From positions 1 through 61,716 of the forward strand of contig NZ_JQJI01000011.1 in assembly GCF_000745455.1 (NCBI RefSeq): a DNA stretch of 61,716 nucleotides, read 5' to 3'. The position numbers were made by a program, and so were the translations under genes. Shown piece by piece: positions 7,401 through 15,119 of this stretch. Source of the DNA: Mesoaciditoga lauensis cd-1655R = DSM 25116. Lineage in GTDB: Bacteria > Thermotogota > Thermotogae > Mesoaciditogales > Mesoaciditogaceae. The notes beneath the pieces were generated by a model. That model was not told the DNA's origin and ran no database searches. It saw only the letters and a program-made list of their open reading frames with translations. Each line of letters starts with the position of its first letter. Within the stretch, counting starts at the first letter, position 1.

Positions 7401-9859
7401 AAGTTGGTCCTTCAGTCAGCTCCTACACCGATAAAGGTCTAGAATCAGGAGAGACTTACAGTTACCTCGTCAGAGCTTATGGATCGGGTGTGAATTCCAT
7501 TTTCTCGAATTCCGTAAGCCAGCTTCTTCCACCAAAAAGGCCATCAAATCTCAAGGTGACAGGGTACGCGACACACACGATAAGCATATCCTGGACGGAC
7601 ACGCCATCGAAGAACGAAACTGGTATGAAAATATACAGATCAACCGATGGGATGAACTACACAGTTGTGGCCACTGAATCCAAGAATGTGACATCATTCA
7701 AAGATACAGGCCTTAACGGTAACTACACGTACACCTACAAGGTTAGAGCGTACAATCCGGCCGGGGTATCGGACTTCACAAACACGGTAACACAAGGGCT
7801 TCCTCCAAACGAGCCTTCCAACCTTCAAATAACCGCCCTTTCTTCGACAACAGCAACACTCGTATGGACGGACAACTCGAACAACGAAAATGGATTCAAA
7901 ATCTATCGCTCGCTGTCGCTTGAGGGGCCATTCACACAAGTAGCAACTGCAACGATCAACGCGACCTCTTACACGGAGACAGGGCTAGATAATTCCGGGA
8001 ATATTTACTACTACAAAATCGCCGCTTACGACCAACGCGGGAATTCCGACTATTCCAACATCTTCTCGACCAATCAAGGATCGCCGCTCACACCTTCTAA
8101 CTTCGAAATCCCGTCCTACAGTGACAATTCCATAACCCTAAGATGGACCAACAACTCCGCCAACCAAACATCCATTGGCATCTACAAATCCACGAACGGA
8201 ACGGATTTCGCGACTCTGACAGTTCTACACATCGCGAACGCGGTTTCGTACACAGACACGGGACTTTCACAATATACGGAATATTATTACAAAGTAAGGG
8301 AATGGAATCAATATGGAAGCTCAGGTTTCACCGATACAACCTCGGCGACTACCATGATCTATGTGGGACTTGACCATATGCAATATCAAGAAAATCCTCC
8401 GGCTCAGGATGTTAACGTACCAGTCAAGCCATGTTTTGGATGGGAAGAATTTTTTGTCATACACGACAACAACACGATAATTCCTCAGGAGGGAGCTAAA
8501 TTTGATCTCTATGTTGGAACGAATTCGAACCCCACAACGCTTTTCGCTTCAAACCTGACATCGTCCTCGTCCGGAATGGTTAATATAGGCGGTCCTCAGG
8601 GGAGTTACCATTACAATATTCAACGCCCGTTGAACTATGGAACTGTATATTATTGGAAAGTTGTGGCGAAAGCCGGTAAGGGGATCGCGACGAGTGCGGT
8701 TTATTCTTTCACAACACAGGGGCTTATGTGGAGGATCAAAATAGGCAGCAACCTTAAAGGTAGCCCGGCAATAGGGTCTGACGGTACCGTGTACATTGGA
8801 TCAGATACAGGATATCTCTACGCTATAAATCCGGACGGCAGCGTAGATTGGAAATGTGATCTCGGTAGCCCAATATACACGAGTCCTGCGATAGCTTCGG
8901 ATGGCACCGTGTACGTGGGAACCAACAGTGGGCTCCTTTACGCTATAAATTCGGACGGCACTATAAAATGGCAATACCAGGTCCAAGCAGAGTATGATAA
9001 TACAACAACAAATATGGCAATAACTGCTGGACCGACAATAGATTCTGAAGGTGCCGCCGTGTACGTGGCGAGCGCGAACGGAGACGTTTTCTCGATAAAC
9101 ACCGCCAATGGCCACGAAAATTGGAAATATTCAACCGGTTCGTCGATGGGAGGAAATCCGATATACGGAAGCCCTTCGATAGGGGCAAACAACAAACTGT
9201 ACGTCGCTGCAAATAATGGCAAACTGTACGCTTTAAGCACTGCGGACGGTAGTCTTAGCTGGTCGTATACCTATTCGACATCCCCGGGACAGGGAAGTTT
9301 TTCGTGCCCGGCGGTTGGAAACAACGGAGACGTTTATTTTGGATCCTTCAACGATAATTTTTATGTCATGAATTCACAAACTGGAACACCTTTAAAAACA
9401 CTGGCGGTGAACAGCTATGTCACTTCCAGTCCGGCGATAGAATCGGATTATCCCAACCTTGTCTTTTATTTCACAGCATCTGACGGCTCTTTGTACAAAT
9501 ATGACATTGCCAATGGTAACACCCAGTACCAACAGATAAAGATAGGTGATCACTATAGGGTGAACCTTTCAAGTCCGACGATAGGAGCCGACGGCATGGT
9601 ATACGTTGGAGGTATAAACGATGAAGCCAGAAAATCCTACCTTTACGCTATAAATCCGGACGGCACCATAAAATGGAAATCTCAAGTTGGAGTTAACGCC
9701 CCGGCAATAACAAGTCCAACGCTTGGCAACGGAGTTTTGTATTTCACAGCTAACGATGGTTATATCTATGCCTTGAAGACATCTTCCTCAGGAGTTGACA
9801 CAAATGCTCCTTGGCCGATGTACATGCACGATCCTGAGCATACGTCAAGCAATCCTTGA
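4460..9859 (+). CDS. Giant lipoprotein: FN3 repeats plus C-terminal PQQ-type beta-propeller
   Basis: A 1799-residue exported lipoprotein. Residues 1-23 form a lipoprotein signal with lipobox LSGC (Cys23), and AAAGGGGGA precedes ATG 4460. Five fibronectin type III domains follow at about 30-487, each with the pattern 'S.SI.L.W....GF.IYRS' and 'YYYKV.AYN..G.S'. Residues about 490-828 form a beta-rich region I do not recognise. Five more FN3 domains span about 835-1297, with an FN3-like domain at 1301-1419. The C-terminus (about 1421-1790) is a PQQ-like propeller with repeated 'SDGTVYVGT..G.LYAIN.DGT.KW'. The end APWPMYMHDPEHT matches the end of the propeller at 15120. The build suggests a surface adhesin or polymer-binding protein; no enzyme motif is visible. 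Confidence 0.9.
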   Translation: MNRYRFLALTLSVLLLVIILSGCFMFKPAAPSNLTVTTLSASSIELSWSGNGDSFIIYRSTNNSNDFTELATVKSKSYIDKSLTPNTIYYYEVRAKNGFGTSEPSNLAYATTFLNPPNAPLLTLTSVSTDTVTLGWIKSSTDVTGFEIYRSSSLSSSFTRIATITNTATYYIDTDLVPSTAYYYKMDAYNSGGVSPFSTIVKAKTQQTVPSAPIGLKAFTLTSGSIKIQWTPTSNNQLGFHIYRSKTYSGTYTNVADANPSQDSYVNTNLNYNSTYYYKVTAFNLAGESPSSGVASATTLQQVPFNPYDLRVTSISTDSMTLQWKPGSNNEVGYKVYRSSTSKGSFTQIATLDYNHVSYTDRGINPENNYYYRVIAYNYVGNSYPSNTASLNLQPSTLKITEASTHTMTLDWAANTVKGIWFQVYRSNGDDTNFTQIATFSGNILTMTDQNLSPKTVYYYEIRTYAFGHESDMSNEVYSETVPVQVATVTTVLGNKTLTKNLVTKVSPNTNTLTFKKSAMTSSISKGSILVSGISPNTPNGMLRRVVSVSRNGSFVTVNTEPTYLASVVRNGSLDATVSIKPNQVKSVRALSEGVHVKDAFDISIDVPIYEKNGASVKLQGDISISPQFHLSVSIGFFKLIEFRFIAALNVDSSIALTSEAALELNKMVPLVEYTLGAIDFQIGPVPVIITPKIELFVGVDGKVSSELTFGVGDSLSMGGGFDDYKGSWHAIKWFDNSFSTTTPTATDLVKLSAQAYVQAQLSFDFYGMAGPYVYLQAYAEADVTPLSDYWLNVYAGLDAGVGVEFEIGALFHLSYQKTLYDHQITMFRKPADPKPPENLSLKAGNSPGVYKLSWEESSGNVSGFRILHSTDGKNYTEVGNTGAGKFGGVSNVRSYIVYPSGGLNYYKVCSFTAGFGPNSDSTSKPSDAVTTFYVKPPDPLKITTYSTNSITIGWQNNSKVAQGLEIFRSIPGHAYTMIAKVGPSVSSYTDKGLESGETYSYLVRAYGSGVNSIFSNSVSQLLPPKRPSNLKVTGYATHTISISWTDTPSKNETGMKIYRSTDGMNYTVVATESKNVTSFKDTGLNGNYTYTYKVRAYNPAGVSDFTNTVTQGLPPNEPSNLQITALSSTTATLVWTDNSNNENGFKIYRSLSLEGPFTQVATATINATSYTETGLDNSGNIYYYKIAAYDQRGNSDYSNIFSTNQGSPLTPSNFEIPSYSDNSITLRWTNNSANQTSIGIYKSTNGTDFATLTVLHIANAVSYTDTGLSQYTEYYYKVREWNQYGSSGFTDTTSATTMIYVGLDHMQYQENPPAQDVNVPVKPCFGWEEFFVIHDNNTIIPQEGAKFDLYVGTNSNPTTLFASNLTSSSSGMVNIGGPQGSYHYNIQRPLNYGTVYYWKVVAKAGKGIATSAVYSFTTQGLMWRIKIGSNLKGSPAIGSDGTVYIGSDTGYLYAINPDGSVDWKCDLGSPIYTSPAIASDGTVYVGTNSGLLYAINSDGTIKWQYQVQAEYDNTTTNMAITAGPTIDSEGAAVYVASANGDVFSINTANGHENWKYSTGSSMGGNPIYGSPSIGANNKLYVAANNGKLYALSTADGSLSWSYTYSTSPGQGSFSCPAVGNNGDVYFGSFNDNFYVMNSQTGTPLKTLAVNSYVTSSPAIESDYPNLVFYFTASDGSLYKYDIANGNTQYQQIKIGDHYRVNLSSPTIGADGMVYVGGINDEARKSYLYAINPDGTIKWKSQVGVNAPAITSPTLGNGVLYFTANDGYIYALKTSSSGVDTNAPWPMYMHDPEHTSSNP

Positions 9860-9923
9860 ATACGATCTAAATTTTTGGTATGAGCCATCCGCATTTGATT
9901 TTTTGAAGAATTTGTCAGCTTCC

Positions 9924-9953
9924 AAAAGGGATCTTCATTTGAGGATCCCTTTT
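9924..9953 (+). terminator. Terminator of the giant lipoprotein gene
   Basis: A ten-base-pair stem AAAAGGGATC/GATCCCTTTT with its U-rich side downstream lies 65 bases after the stop codon. Confidence 0.8.
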
Positions 9954-10124
9954 GTGATCGGGAACGTGAAAGCCCTTCGTACGTGTTTCGAAAATGGAGT
10001 CCCCGAATTTGTCCCCTCTTTTCTATGATATCTTTCCAGATAGAGAAATCGACGGCCATTTTAATTAAGATAAGATTTAAGTGGATACAGACATTTGATG
10101 TTGATAGTGACACGGAAAATGTAA

Positions 10125-10245
10125 GATGGATGTTACCTTTCAGGGTAACATCCATCACGTTCCTTTATCGCTCGCTCGTGAACCGCGGCGAGGAAGTGTT
10201 TTATTTTTTCCAGTTTGAAAAAACGTTCGATTCTTTTACAATGAG
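10125..10245 (-). repeat. Decayed copy of the small-ORF cassette with a 13-bp hairpin
   Basis: A perfect hairpin GATGGATGTTACC/GGTAACATCCATC (10125-10156, 6-base loop) is followed by about 80 bases that match the 3' part of the minus-strand small gene at 510-776 (region encoding AVHERAIK). The usual CCGGGCC hairpin is replaced by this different one. No open frame survives. The rest of the interval 9954-10267 shows nothing else. Confidence 0.6.
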
Positions 10246-10267
10246 TTTTAATGCCTGTATATCTTTA

Positions 10268-10296
10268 TTGACTTCTTGAAATTCTAGTGCTAAAAT
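10268..10296 (+). promoter_or_regulatory. Promoter of the small lipoprotein gene
   Basis: TTGACT (10268-10273), 17 bases, then TAAAAT (10291-10296) after GTGC. This closely resembles the promoters at 4277 and 15061. Confidence 0.6.
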
Positions 10297-10688
10297 CAGA
10301 TTGAAAAGTAATGTATGTCAATTGGTTATTGTGATTGTTCACTTCTCCAAGAAAAAAGAAGACTTACAGTTCTGATTTCTTAAATATTATCTTCCTAAAT
10401 CTACTGCATTGTTTAAAGTTAAGACTCAAAGAAGATTTTTCCCACGTGTCCTATAAAATCCGTATAAAATATTTCCCACGCTTGCAATTTCGTAATTTTG
10501 CATCAATTCGGTCTATTGGTAACAGTTGTATATTGTCCTCTGATAGTTTTCAAGTTACTGGAATTACCGCTTATTCTATTAATCAACAAACTTTTCTGCC
10601 AACAGCAAAAATGCTTGAAGAAATAGCAATTAAAAAACAATACCCGATAAAAAGGGATAAATTCTGATAAAGAGGAGGTATCTAAAAA
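10297..10688 (+). other. Long 5' leader of the lipoprotein gene at 10689
   Basis: About 390 bases separate the promoter from the next good start codon. An open frame at 10335-10667 (110 codons) is free of stops, but it has no ribosome site, unusual composition and no recognisable motif. I treat it as non-coding. The leader could hold a regulatory structure, although I see no known riboswitch. Confidence 0.4.
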
Positions 10689-11174
10689 ATGAAGAAGAAT
10701 CGTCTATGGGTGTTACTGTCTGTGGTAAGTAGTATGATATTCTTGACATTGGTTTTGTCAGGCTGCTTTACCACGAATCCGCCAACTAATCATGGAAATT
10801 ACATTTTATATGGAAACTTCGGCATTACAACAGATAAGTATAAAGAAGATGCAAATTGGGATCAAATAATTCAAAATGTTTTTGGCTCTAGTTATCGGGT
10901 CGCCGATTGGAATGATTTTGTTCAATACTACAATAAATACGGCGAAAGCGGTTTGATACAATTACTTGATGGACTACAGCTTTCTGATTATCAAGATGCG
11001 GCTTGGTTAAAATACAACGGTCAGAGCAATGATACTGATGACAGATATTACTACCTTGAAAGGCATAACCATAATATTCCTTCGTATTTCGCAGCGTTTG
11101 CCACTATTGATAATCATCTTGTAGATCTGGGAAGTTGGTGGGGTGAAAGAAAAATTTTGGCCATTAAGAAATAA
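10689..11174 (+). CDS. Small lipoprotein of unknown function
   Basis: A 161-residue protein with a clear lipoprotein signal (hydrophobic residues 7-22, lipobox LSGC with Cys26) and an excellent AGGAGGT site before ATG 10689. The mature part is rich in aromatic and polar residues (e.g. WDQIIQNVFGSSYRVADWNDF, EDDxYYYLE-like stretch DDRYYYLERHNHNIP). I see no known domain or catalytic motif. It stands alone between a long leader upstream and the terminator at 11322, and its promoter type is shared with the two propeller lipoproteins. It may be part of the same surface programme, but its function is unknown. Confidence 0.8.
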   Translation: MKKNRLWVLLSVVSSMIFLTLVLSGCFTTNPPTNHGNYILYGNFGITTDKYKEDANWDQIIQNVFGSSYRVADWNDFVQYYNKYGESGLIQLLDGLQLSDYQDAAWLKYNGQSNDTDDRYYYLERHNHNIPSYFAAFATIDNHLVDLGSWWGERKILAIKK

Positions 11175-11321
11175 GAAAACCGAGATCTCTTGATGTGCTT
11201 CAAGTTTAAGAAATTAATCAGAATAAAAATCCATTGTTCAATGGAATTTGTGGGCCTTTATCAAATTGTGTGTATCAACGGGAACAAGTCTCTCTCAAAA
11301 TTTGTGTATCTATCATCAAAT

Positions 11322-11344
11322 CCGGGCCGTCAGGCCCGGTTTTT
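11322..11344 (+). terminator. CCGGGCC hairpin terminator (cassette copy 3)
   Basis: The stem CCGGGCC-GTCA-GGCCCGG followed by TTTTT is nearly identical to the one at 502-524 and terminates transcription from the lipoprotein gene at 10689. The preceding 11175-11321 contains IS256-end-like sequence and no gene. Confidence 0.8.
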
Positions 11345-11538
11345 CATTCCATTCATCACTTTTTTATCGCTCGCTTGTGAACCGCGTCGAGGAAGTGTTT
11401 TATCTTTTCCAGATCATTTGAAAAGGCTATTAAGTCATCTGATGATAGGTCTTTAAGCTTTTCAACAGTTTCAAATATATTGAAGTTTTTTGGGTTTATC
11501 ACAAGCCTAAGCGGTGCGAACATCTTATTGTGCTTCAT
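11341..11538 (-). pseudogene. Decayed copy of the small K/E-rich protein gene
   Basis: The minus strand encodes a 60-residue remnant (11356-11538) with APLRLVINPKNFNIFE and LIAFSNDLEKIKHFLDAVH. It is clearly homologous to the 88-residue protein at 510-776. The N-terminal K/E-rich part is lost, and a premature TGA removes the last residues that end in NRA in the other copies. The region 11540-11700 upstream has no gene. Confidence 0.7.
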
Positions 11539-11705
11539 TCAAAGCAATGCATTTAAACCTTAGTAAGGTGGATCAAAAACATCTTGACTTTTTACATATT
11601 TTTTACAACGTTTTTTACCTCCTTGACCGAAATAATAGTCATATTTCTAGTCATATTTCTGCTTTTGTCAAAGAAAAAATAAGCAGGCAAGTAAAATTTA
11701 TTCTA

Positions 11706-11734
11706 TTGACTCTTTTTACAAAATGTGTTATACT
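11706..11734 (+). promoter_or_regulatory. Promoter of the GntR/ABC operon
   Basis: TTGACT (11706-11711), an exact 17-base spacer, then TATACT (11729-11734): a near-consensus sigma-70-type promoter. Confidence 0.8.
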
Positions 11735-11737
11735 TTT

Positions 11738-11749
11738 ATAGTACACTAT
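11738..11749. promoter_or_regulatory. Palindromic operator, probably for the YtrA-type regulator
   Basis: The palindrome ATAGT-AC-ACTAT lies directly after the -10 box, over the expected transcription start. YtrA-subfamily GntR proteins are known to bind AGTGTACT-like palindromes, and this site contains AGTACACT. The regulator is encoded in the same operon (12742-13101), so autorepression is likely (inference). Confidence 0.6.
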
Positions 11750-11768
11750 TTAAATAGAGGTGAGTGGA

Positions 11769-12728
11769 ATGCTAAAACGATATCCAATTCTTTTAAAAGT
11801 TTCTTTCGCCCTTTTACTGTCTTTCTTGGCTTTTTTCGTTTCACAAGATGCGCTGAAGATCGTTTTTGCTTTTTTGGGTGTTATCATCTTTGCACTATCT
11901 TTTCAGCGCTTTAGAAAGCTTTTCATTGTTTTGGTAACGATCTTCGTGTTCTTGCCAATTCTTTTTCTTGTATCATTGAATGCAATTCACACTTTTGATT
12001 ACATAAATCCATTTTATAACCCATCATTTCACTCTCTCATGTTTGAAAGATTTTTTGGCGGTTATCACGATCTTTTCTCAGGGAAAGAGAACGATAACCC
12101 AAAGAAACTTTATCCCGATAAAAACTTAAAAGCGGCTTCTGACGTGCGTTTGTACGTGAGCGGCTTGGAGCTTGATTTTTCTCCTGATTCAACGCTAATA
12201 AGCATTCCTTCTAATTTGATCACAACGAGAAAACACAACGTGCTTGAAATATCTGCACCTCAAGGGAAACGCTACAATAATTACACCTACGTTGTAAAGA
12301 TAGGTACCAAAAACAAATACAACAGTTTGCTGGTACATTCTAACGGAACGGCATTGAAAGGTAACATGAGTGAAAAGGTAAATGACATGACCATTGAATG
12401 CAATGGTCTAGCTTTGAATGGCTTTTTTAAAGTGGGAAAGATGATCATCCATTGCAACGGTGTTATTCTCTCTGGCGAAATAAATGCGAGTACCGTTAGA
12501 ATAGATGCCAATGGGCTTGTTGCCCATCTTTCTTTAAATGGAGTCCAAAATTTTGCAGTGAACTGTAACAGTGCTATTGGAAGTGTAAGCTATTTAGATG
12601 AATGGTCAGGCACACGCCTCTTTTCGTTGAAAGGCAATGCCGGAACGTTTAGTGTTAAAATTCCACAAAATGCCGGAAGGCTTGAAACTGCTCCAACGGG
12701 AGTGCTTGTAAAAATAGTGAGATATTGA
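11769..12728 (+). CDS. Membrane protein with beta-rich extracytoplasmic domain, unknown
   Basis: A 319-residue protein; I choose ATG 11769 because AGAGGTGA sits just upstream, although an in-frame GTG lies at 11760. Residues 1-70 contain two or three hydrophobic segments (the end of the last is VFLPILFLVSL). The rest is soluble. From about residue 130 on it has a repeated pattern of alternating short strands with N-G turns (LVHSNGTALKGN, IECNGLALNGFF, IHCNGVILSGEI, IDANGLVAHLSL). This suggests a beta-helix like the DUF4097/LiaF-type adhesin domains. It is the first gene of a GntR-ABC operon, so it may sense or respond to envelope stress; that role is inferred from position. Confidence 0.75.
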   Translation: MLKRYPILLKVSFALLLSFLAFFVSQDALKIVFAFLGVIIFALSFQRFRKLFIVLVTIFVFLPILFLVSLNAIHTFDYINPFYNPSFHSLMFERFFGGYHDLFSGKENDNPKKLYPDKNLKAASDVRLYVSGLELDFSPDSTLISIPSNLITTRKHNVLEISAPQGKRYNNYTYVVKIGTKNKYNSLLVHSNGTALKGNMSEKVNDMTIECNGLALNGFFKVGKMIIHCNGVILSGEINASTVRIDANGLVAHLSLNGVQNFAVNCNSAIGSVSYLDEWSGTRLFSLKGNAGTFSVKIPQNAGRLETAPTGVLVKIVRY

Positions 12729-12741
12729 AAGGTGGTTGAAA

Positions 12742-13101
12742 ATGTTAGAACCGGTAGATAAGCATAGCGGAATTCCAGCGTACTTGCAGATAATGAACAT
12801 GATAAAAAAAGAGATCGTGTTGGGAAATCTGAAATTTGGTGGCCAACTTCCACCTGTAAGAGAGTTAAAAAAAGTATTTGGAGTGAACGTCAATACCATA
12901 ATGAAATCATTGGAAAAATTGCAAATGGAGGGGATTGTAGAAGCCCAACATGGCGTAGGGTACTTCGTAAAAAATTCAAAGATAATAAATCCAAAGGTTG
13001 TAGATATTTTGGAAAAAAGCGTTGAAGAGTTGAAAAAGATGAACATGGATTTGAACACCACGATCTTAATCCTTGAGGAGGTGTGGAAAAAAGGTGAATA
13101 A
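12742..13101 (+). CDS. GntR family transcriptional regulator, YtrA subfamily
   Basis: A 119-residue regulator beginning at ATG 12742 behind AAAGGTGG. The N-terminal wHTH of the GntR family is plain: PAYLQIMNMIKKEIVLGNLK, LPPVRELKKVFGVN.NTIMKSLEKLQMEGIVEAQHGVGYFV. Only about 45 residues follow, the hallmark of the short YtrA subfamily, whose members usually repress a neighbouring ABC transporter and are relieved by cell-envelope-active compounds. The permease gene overlaps its end and the ATPase follows. The palindrome at 11738 is the likely binding site. Confidence 0.9.
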   Translation: MLEPVDKHSGIPAYLQIMNMIKKEIVLGNLKFGGQLPPVRELKKVFGVNVNTIMKSLEKLQMEGIVEAQHGVGYFVKNSKIINPKVVDILEKSVEELKKMNMDLNTTILILEEVWKKGE

Positions 13102-13672
13102 AGTTGAAGTTTATTTCATCAAAACTCTCAAAGAGAGAGCCGGACTTCTTTTAATTTTAACGTTGCTTCTTTTAATACCCAACTTCAGTTGGAGAATTTT
13201 CTTCATATTTTTAATGATCACATTAGTTCTTCTCCCACGAGACATGTGCAATGGAAAATTCAACATCATGATGGAACTGCCTCTTTCACGTAAGGATGTA
13301 TTCTGGTCTTCATACATATTTTTACTTGTTTTCTCCATCTTTCCACAGATGATAGGCTACTCTTTTGAAAGCATTTTCGTAATACAAAGTCCTTGGAGTG
13401 TTGGATACGGATTCCTATCTACCTTGACCTTTTCAAGCGCTTACTTTGGAATAGCGATGCTTTCGGCAAGCTTTGGGTTTGGAAACTTTGGTGTGCCTTT
13501 TCTCGTATTTATAGCAGACGCATTTTTGGGTTCTATTGGATGGTATGATTTGAATCCGTATAGAATGATAAGTCCAATTTATCAGGAAAACATAACATTA
13601 GCATTGATCTTTGCCCTTTCGTTGCTGATGATTTCGTATTTCATCTTTGAAAGAAAGGGGAAGATAAAATGA
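13094..13672 (+). CDS. ABC transporter permease (YtrC/D-like)
   Basis: An integral membrane protein of about 192 residues with five or six hydrophobic helices (for example LLLILTLLLLIPNF, IFFIFLMITLVLL, ITLALIFALSLLMIS). The start is most likely GTG 13094, overlapping the gntR stop by eight bases, with GAGGAGG about 12 bases upstream; TTG 13073 is possible. The motif FNIMMELPLSRKDVFWSSYI, with its LPLSR turn, is typical of ABC-2 type permeases of the YtrC/YhaP kind. It pairs with the ATPase that begins four bases before its stop codon. Confidence 0.8.
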   Translation: MNKVEVYFIKTLKERAGLLLILTLLLLIPNFSWRIFFIFLMITLVLLPRDMCNGKFNIMMELPLSRKDVFWSSYIFLLVFSIFPQMIGYSFESIFVIQSPWSVGYGFLSTLTFSSAYFGIAMLSASFGFGNFGVPFLVFIADAFLGSIGWYDLNPYRMISPIYQENITLALIFALSLLMISYFIFERKGKIK

Positions 13673-14484
13673 TGGTAAAAGTTGAAAACCTTAAAAAGAA
13701 TTTTTCAGACAAACGCGTGTTAAACGGTATAAGTTTTGAAGTAAAAAAAGGGGAGATCTTCTCACTTATAGGTCCGAATGGAGCCGGAAAAACAACAACT
13801 CTCAGATGCGTGTACGGAAGTTTGAAGCCCAATGGCGGGAAAATAGAAATATTTGACGAGCCTTTTAACGAGAAACTAAAAGAGAAAATTGCCGTGATGA
13901 ACGAAAATCGTCGAGTTTTCAAAAGATTCACCGGTGGCGATTACGTTAAAATTTGGAGCTTACTTTATCCACAATGGAATGATGAGATATTTTCCAATTT
14001 TGCAATCCATTACAAATTTGATCTCAATCAAAGAGTTGAAACTTATTCAATAGGGATGAAAACCATATTTTACATTGCTCTTACCTTCGCAAGCGGCGCT
14101 GATTTGCTCATACTCGATGAACCAACTCAACATCTTGACCCGCTCATCCGTGCAGAAGTTTTGAAAATTATAAGCGATTATGCTAATGAAGAAAAAAAGA
14201 CCATTCTAATCTCTTCGCATGAGATATATGAATTGGAAGAAATTTCAACTTCTTTTGGAATAATAAAAGAAGGCAAAATCATATATCAAGACAACGTAGA
14301 TGATGCAAAAGCATCTCATAGACTTATTTCTCAAAACGAAAAGGTTTCTCAAAGCGAGATTGTTGGCTTCGTGGGAAACGAAATTTTGGTAAAAACGAAT
14401 AAGGATATTGGAAGATATCCGACATTTAAAGAAATAGTGATCGGTTATTTGGGAGGAAAGGAAGAATTTACACCATTTAAGTGA
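13669..14484 (+). CDS. ABC transporter ATP-binding protein (YtrB-like)
   Basis: A 271-residue ATPase. Walker A is GPNGAGKTTT near residue 38, Walker B LLILDEPT near 148, and the D-loop and H-loop regions (TQHLDP, ILISSHE) are present. The signature motif reads YSIGMK rather than LSGGQ, as often seen in YtrB/drug-efflux ABC-2 ATPases. The start ATG 13669 overlaps the permease stop, so the two are translated together. With the small permease it should form a homodimeric or heterodimeric exporter or envelope-stress transporter controlled by the YtrA-type regulator. Substrate unknown. Confidence 0.93.
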   Translation: MMVKVENLKKNFSDKRVLNGISFEVKKGEIFSLIGPNGAGKTTTLRCVYGSLKPNGGKIEIFDEPFNEKLKEKIAVMNENRRVFKRFTGGDYVKIWSLLYPQWNDEIFSNFAIHYKFDLNQRVETYSIGMKTIFYIALTFASGADLLILDEPTQHLDPLIRAEVLKIISDYANEEKKTILISSHEIYELEEISTSFGIIKEGKIIYQDNVDDAKASHRLISQNEKVSQSEIVGFVGNEILVKTNKDIGRYPTFKEIVIGYLGGKEEFTPFK

Positions 14485-14541
14485 AAGTGCCTTTGTCTTT
14501 GTGAATCTCTCTCAAAATTTATGACTTTCAAAATAATCACC

Positions 14542-14562
14542 CCGGGCCGTCAGGCCCGGTTT
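14542..14562 (+). terminator. CCGGGCC hairpin terminator (cassette copy 4)
   Basis: The stem CCGGGCC-GTCA-GGCCCGG followed by TTTCTT ends the GntR/ABC operon. It is the same hairpin as at 502 and 11322. Confidence 0.75.
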
Positions 14563-14735
14563 CTTATTCCATTCATCGTCTCTTTTATTGCTCGTTCGTG
14601 AATCGCGGCGAGGAAGTGTTTTATCTTTTCCAGATCATTTGAAAAGGCTATCAAGCCTTCGGCTGATGCGCCCTTAAGCTCTTCAACAGTTTTAGATATG
14701 TCGAAGTTTTTTTGGTTTATCACACTTCATCCACA
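14560..14735 (-). pseudogene. Truncated copy of the small K/E-rich protein gene
   Basis: The minus strand retains the C-terminal part of the 510-776 protein. The end reads AAIHERAIKETMNGIRNRA before a TGA lying in the hairpin, and upstream codons match LKELKGASAEGLIAFSNDLEKIKHFL-like sequence. The 5' part is cut off near 14735. It has no start codon. Confidence 0.65.
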
Positions 14736-14754
14736 GCAAAAAATTAAATCTTAC

Positions 14755-15035
14755 TCCTAACGTGCGTGAAGATTAAGAAATCAATTGGAAAGTCGTCGGT
14801 ATTGAAAGCAAGAGGGAAAATGAACCCTCCTCGTCAACTACGTTGCCACTCCTCCCAGTTTTGTGAGGAGACTCAAGAGAACTACTTTCCAAATTGAAAA
14901 GTCTGTTCCCATTTGTGGGGAAAGTAACGGCGGAGCCGGCATAGGGGGGAAAATAATTTCCAATGATTTAAGCTTTATTCAAAGGTTTAAGAGTTTTTCC
15001 TTCAAACTTGCATGGTTTGAGAATAAGAAGAAAAA
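14755..15035 (+). repeat. Family 2 GC-rich repeat element
   Basis: The element begins with ACGTGCGTGAAGATTAAG and continues with ATCAATTGGAAAG, then the GC-rich hairpin block (CCTCCTCGTCAACTACG, GGCGGAGCCGGCATAGGGG), and ends with TTCAAACTTGCATGGTTTGAG. The same order is found on the minus strand at 60595-60893 and, without the far end, at 26868-27073. No gene is visible in this interval. Confidence 0.75.
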
Positions 15036-15060
15036 ACGTTTAAAAACTCAGAAAACTGTT

Positions 15061-15090
15061 TTGACTTTTTTATTTTTGTTATGTTAAAAT
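15061..15090 (+). promoter_or_regulatory. Promoter of the propeller lipoprotein gene
   Basis: TTGACT (15061-15066), 18 bases, then TAAAAT (15085-15090) preceded by TATGT. The spacing matches that at 4277. Confidence 0.65.
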
Positions 15091-15119
15091 TGAATAAATA
15101 AATTCAAGGAGGGATGTAA

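Noticed and set aside
10335-10667. 110-codon frame upstream of the small lipoprotein
   Set aside because: No ribosome site, no signal or domain pattern, and composition unlike neighbouring genes; treated as leader.
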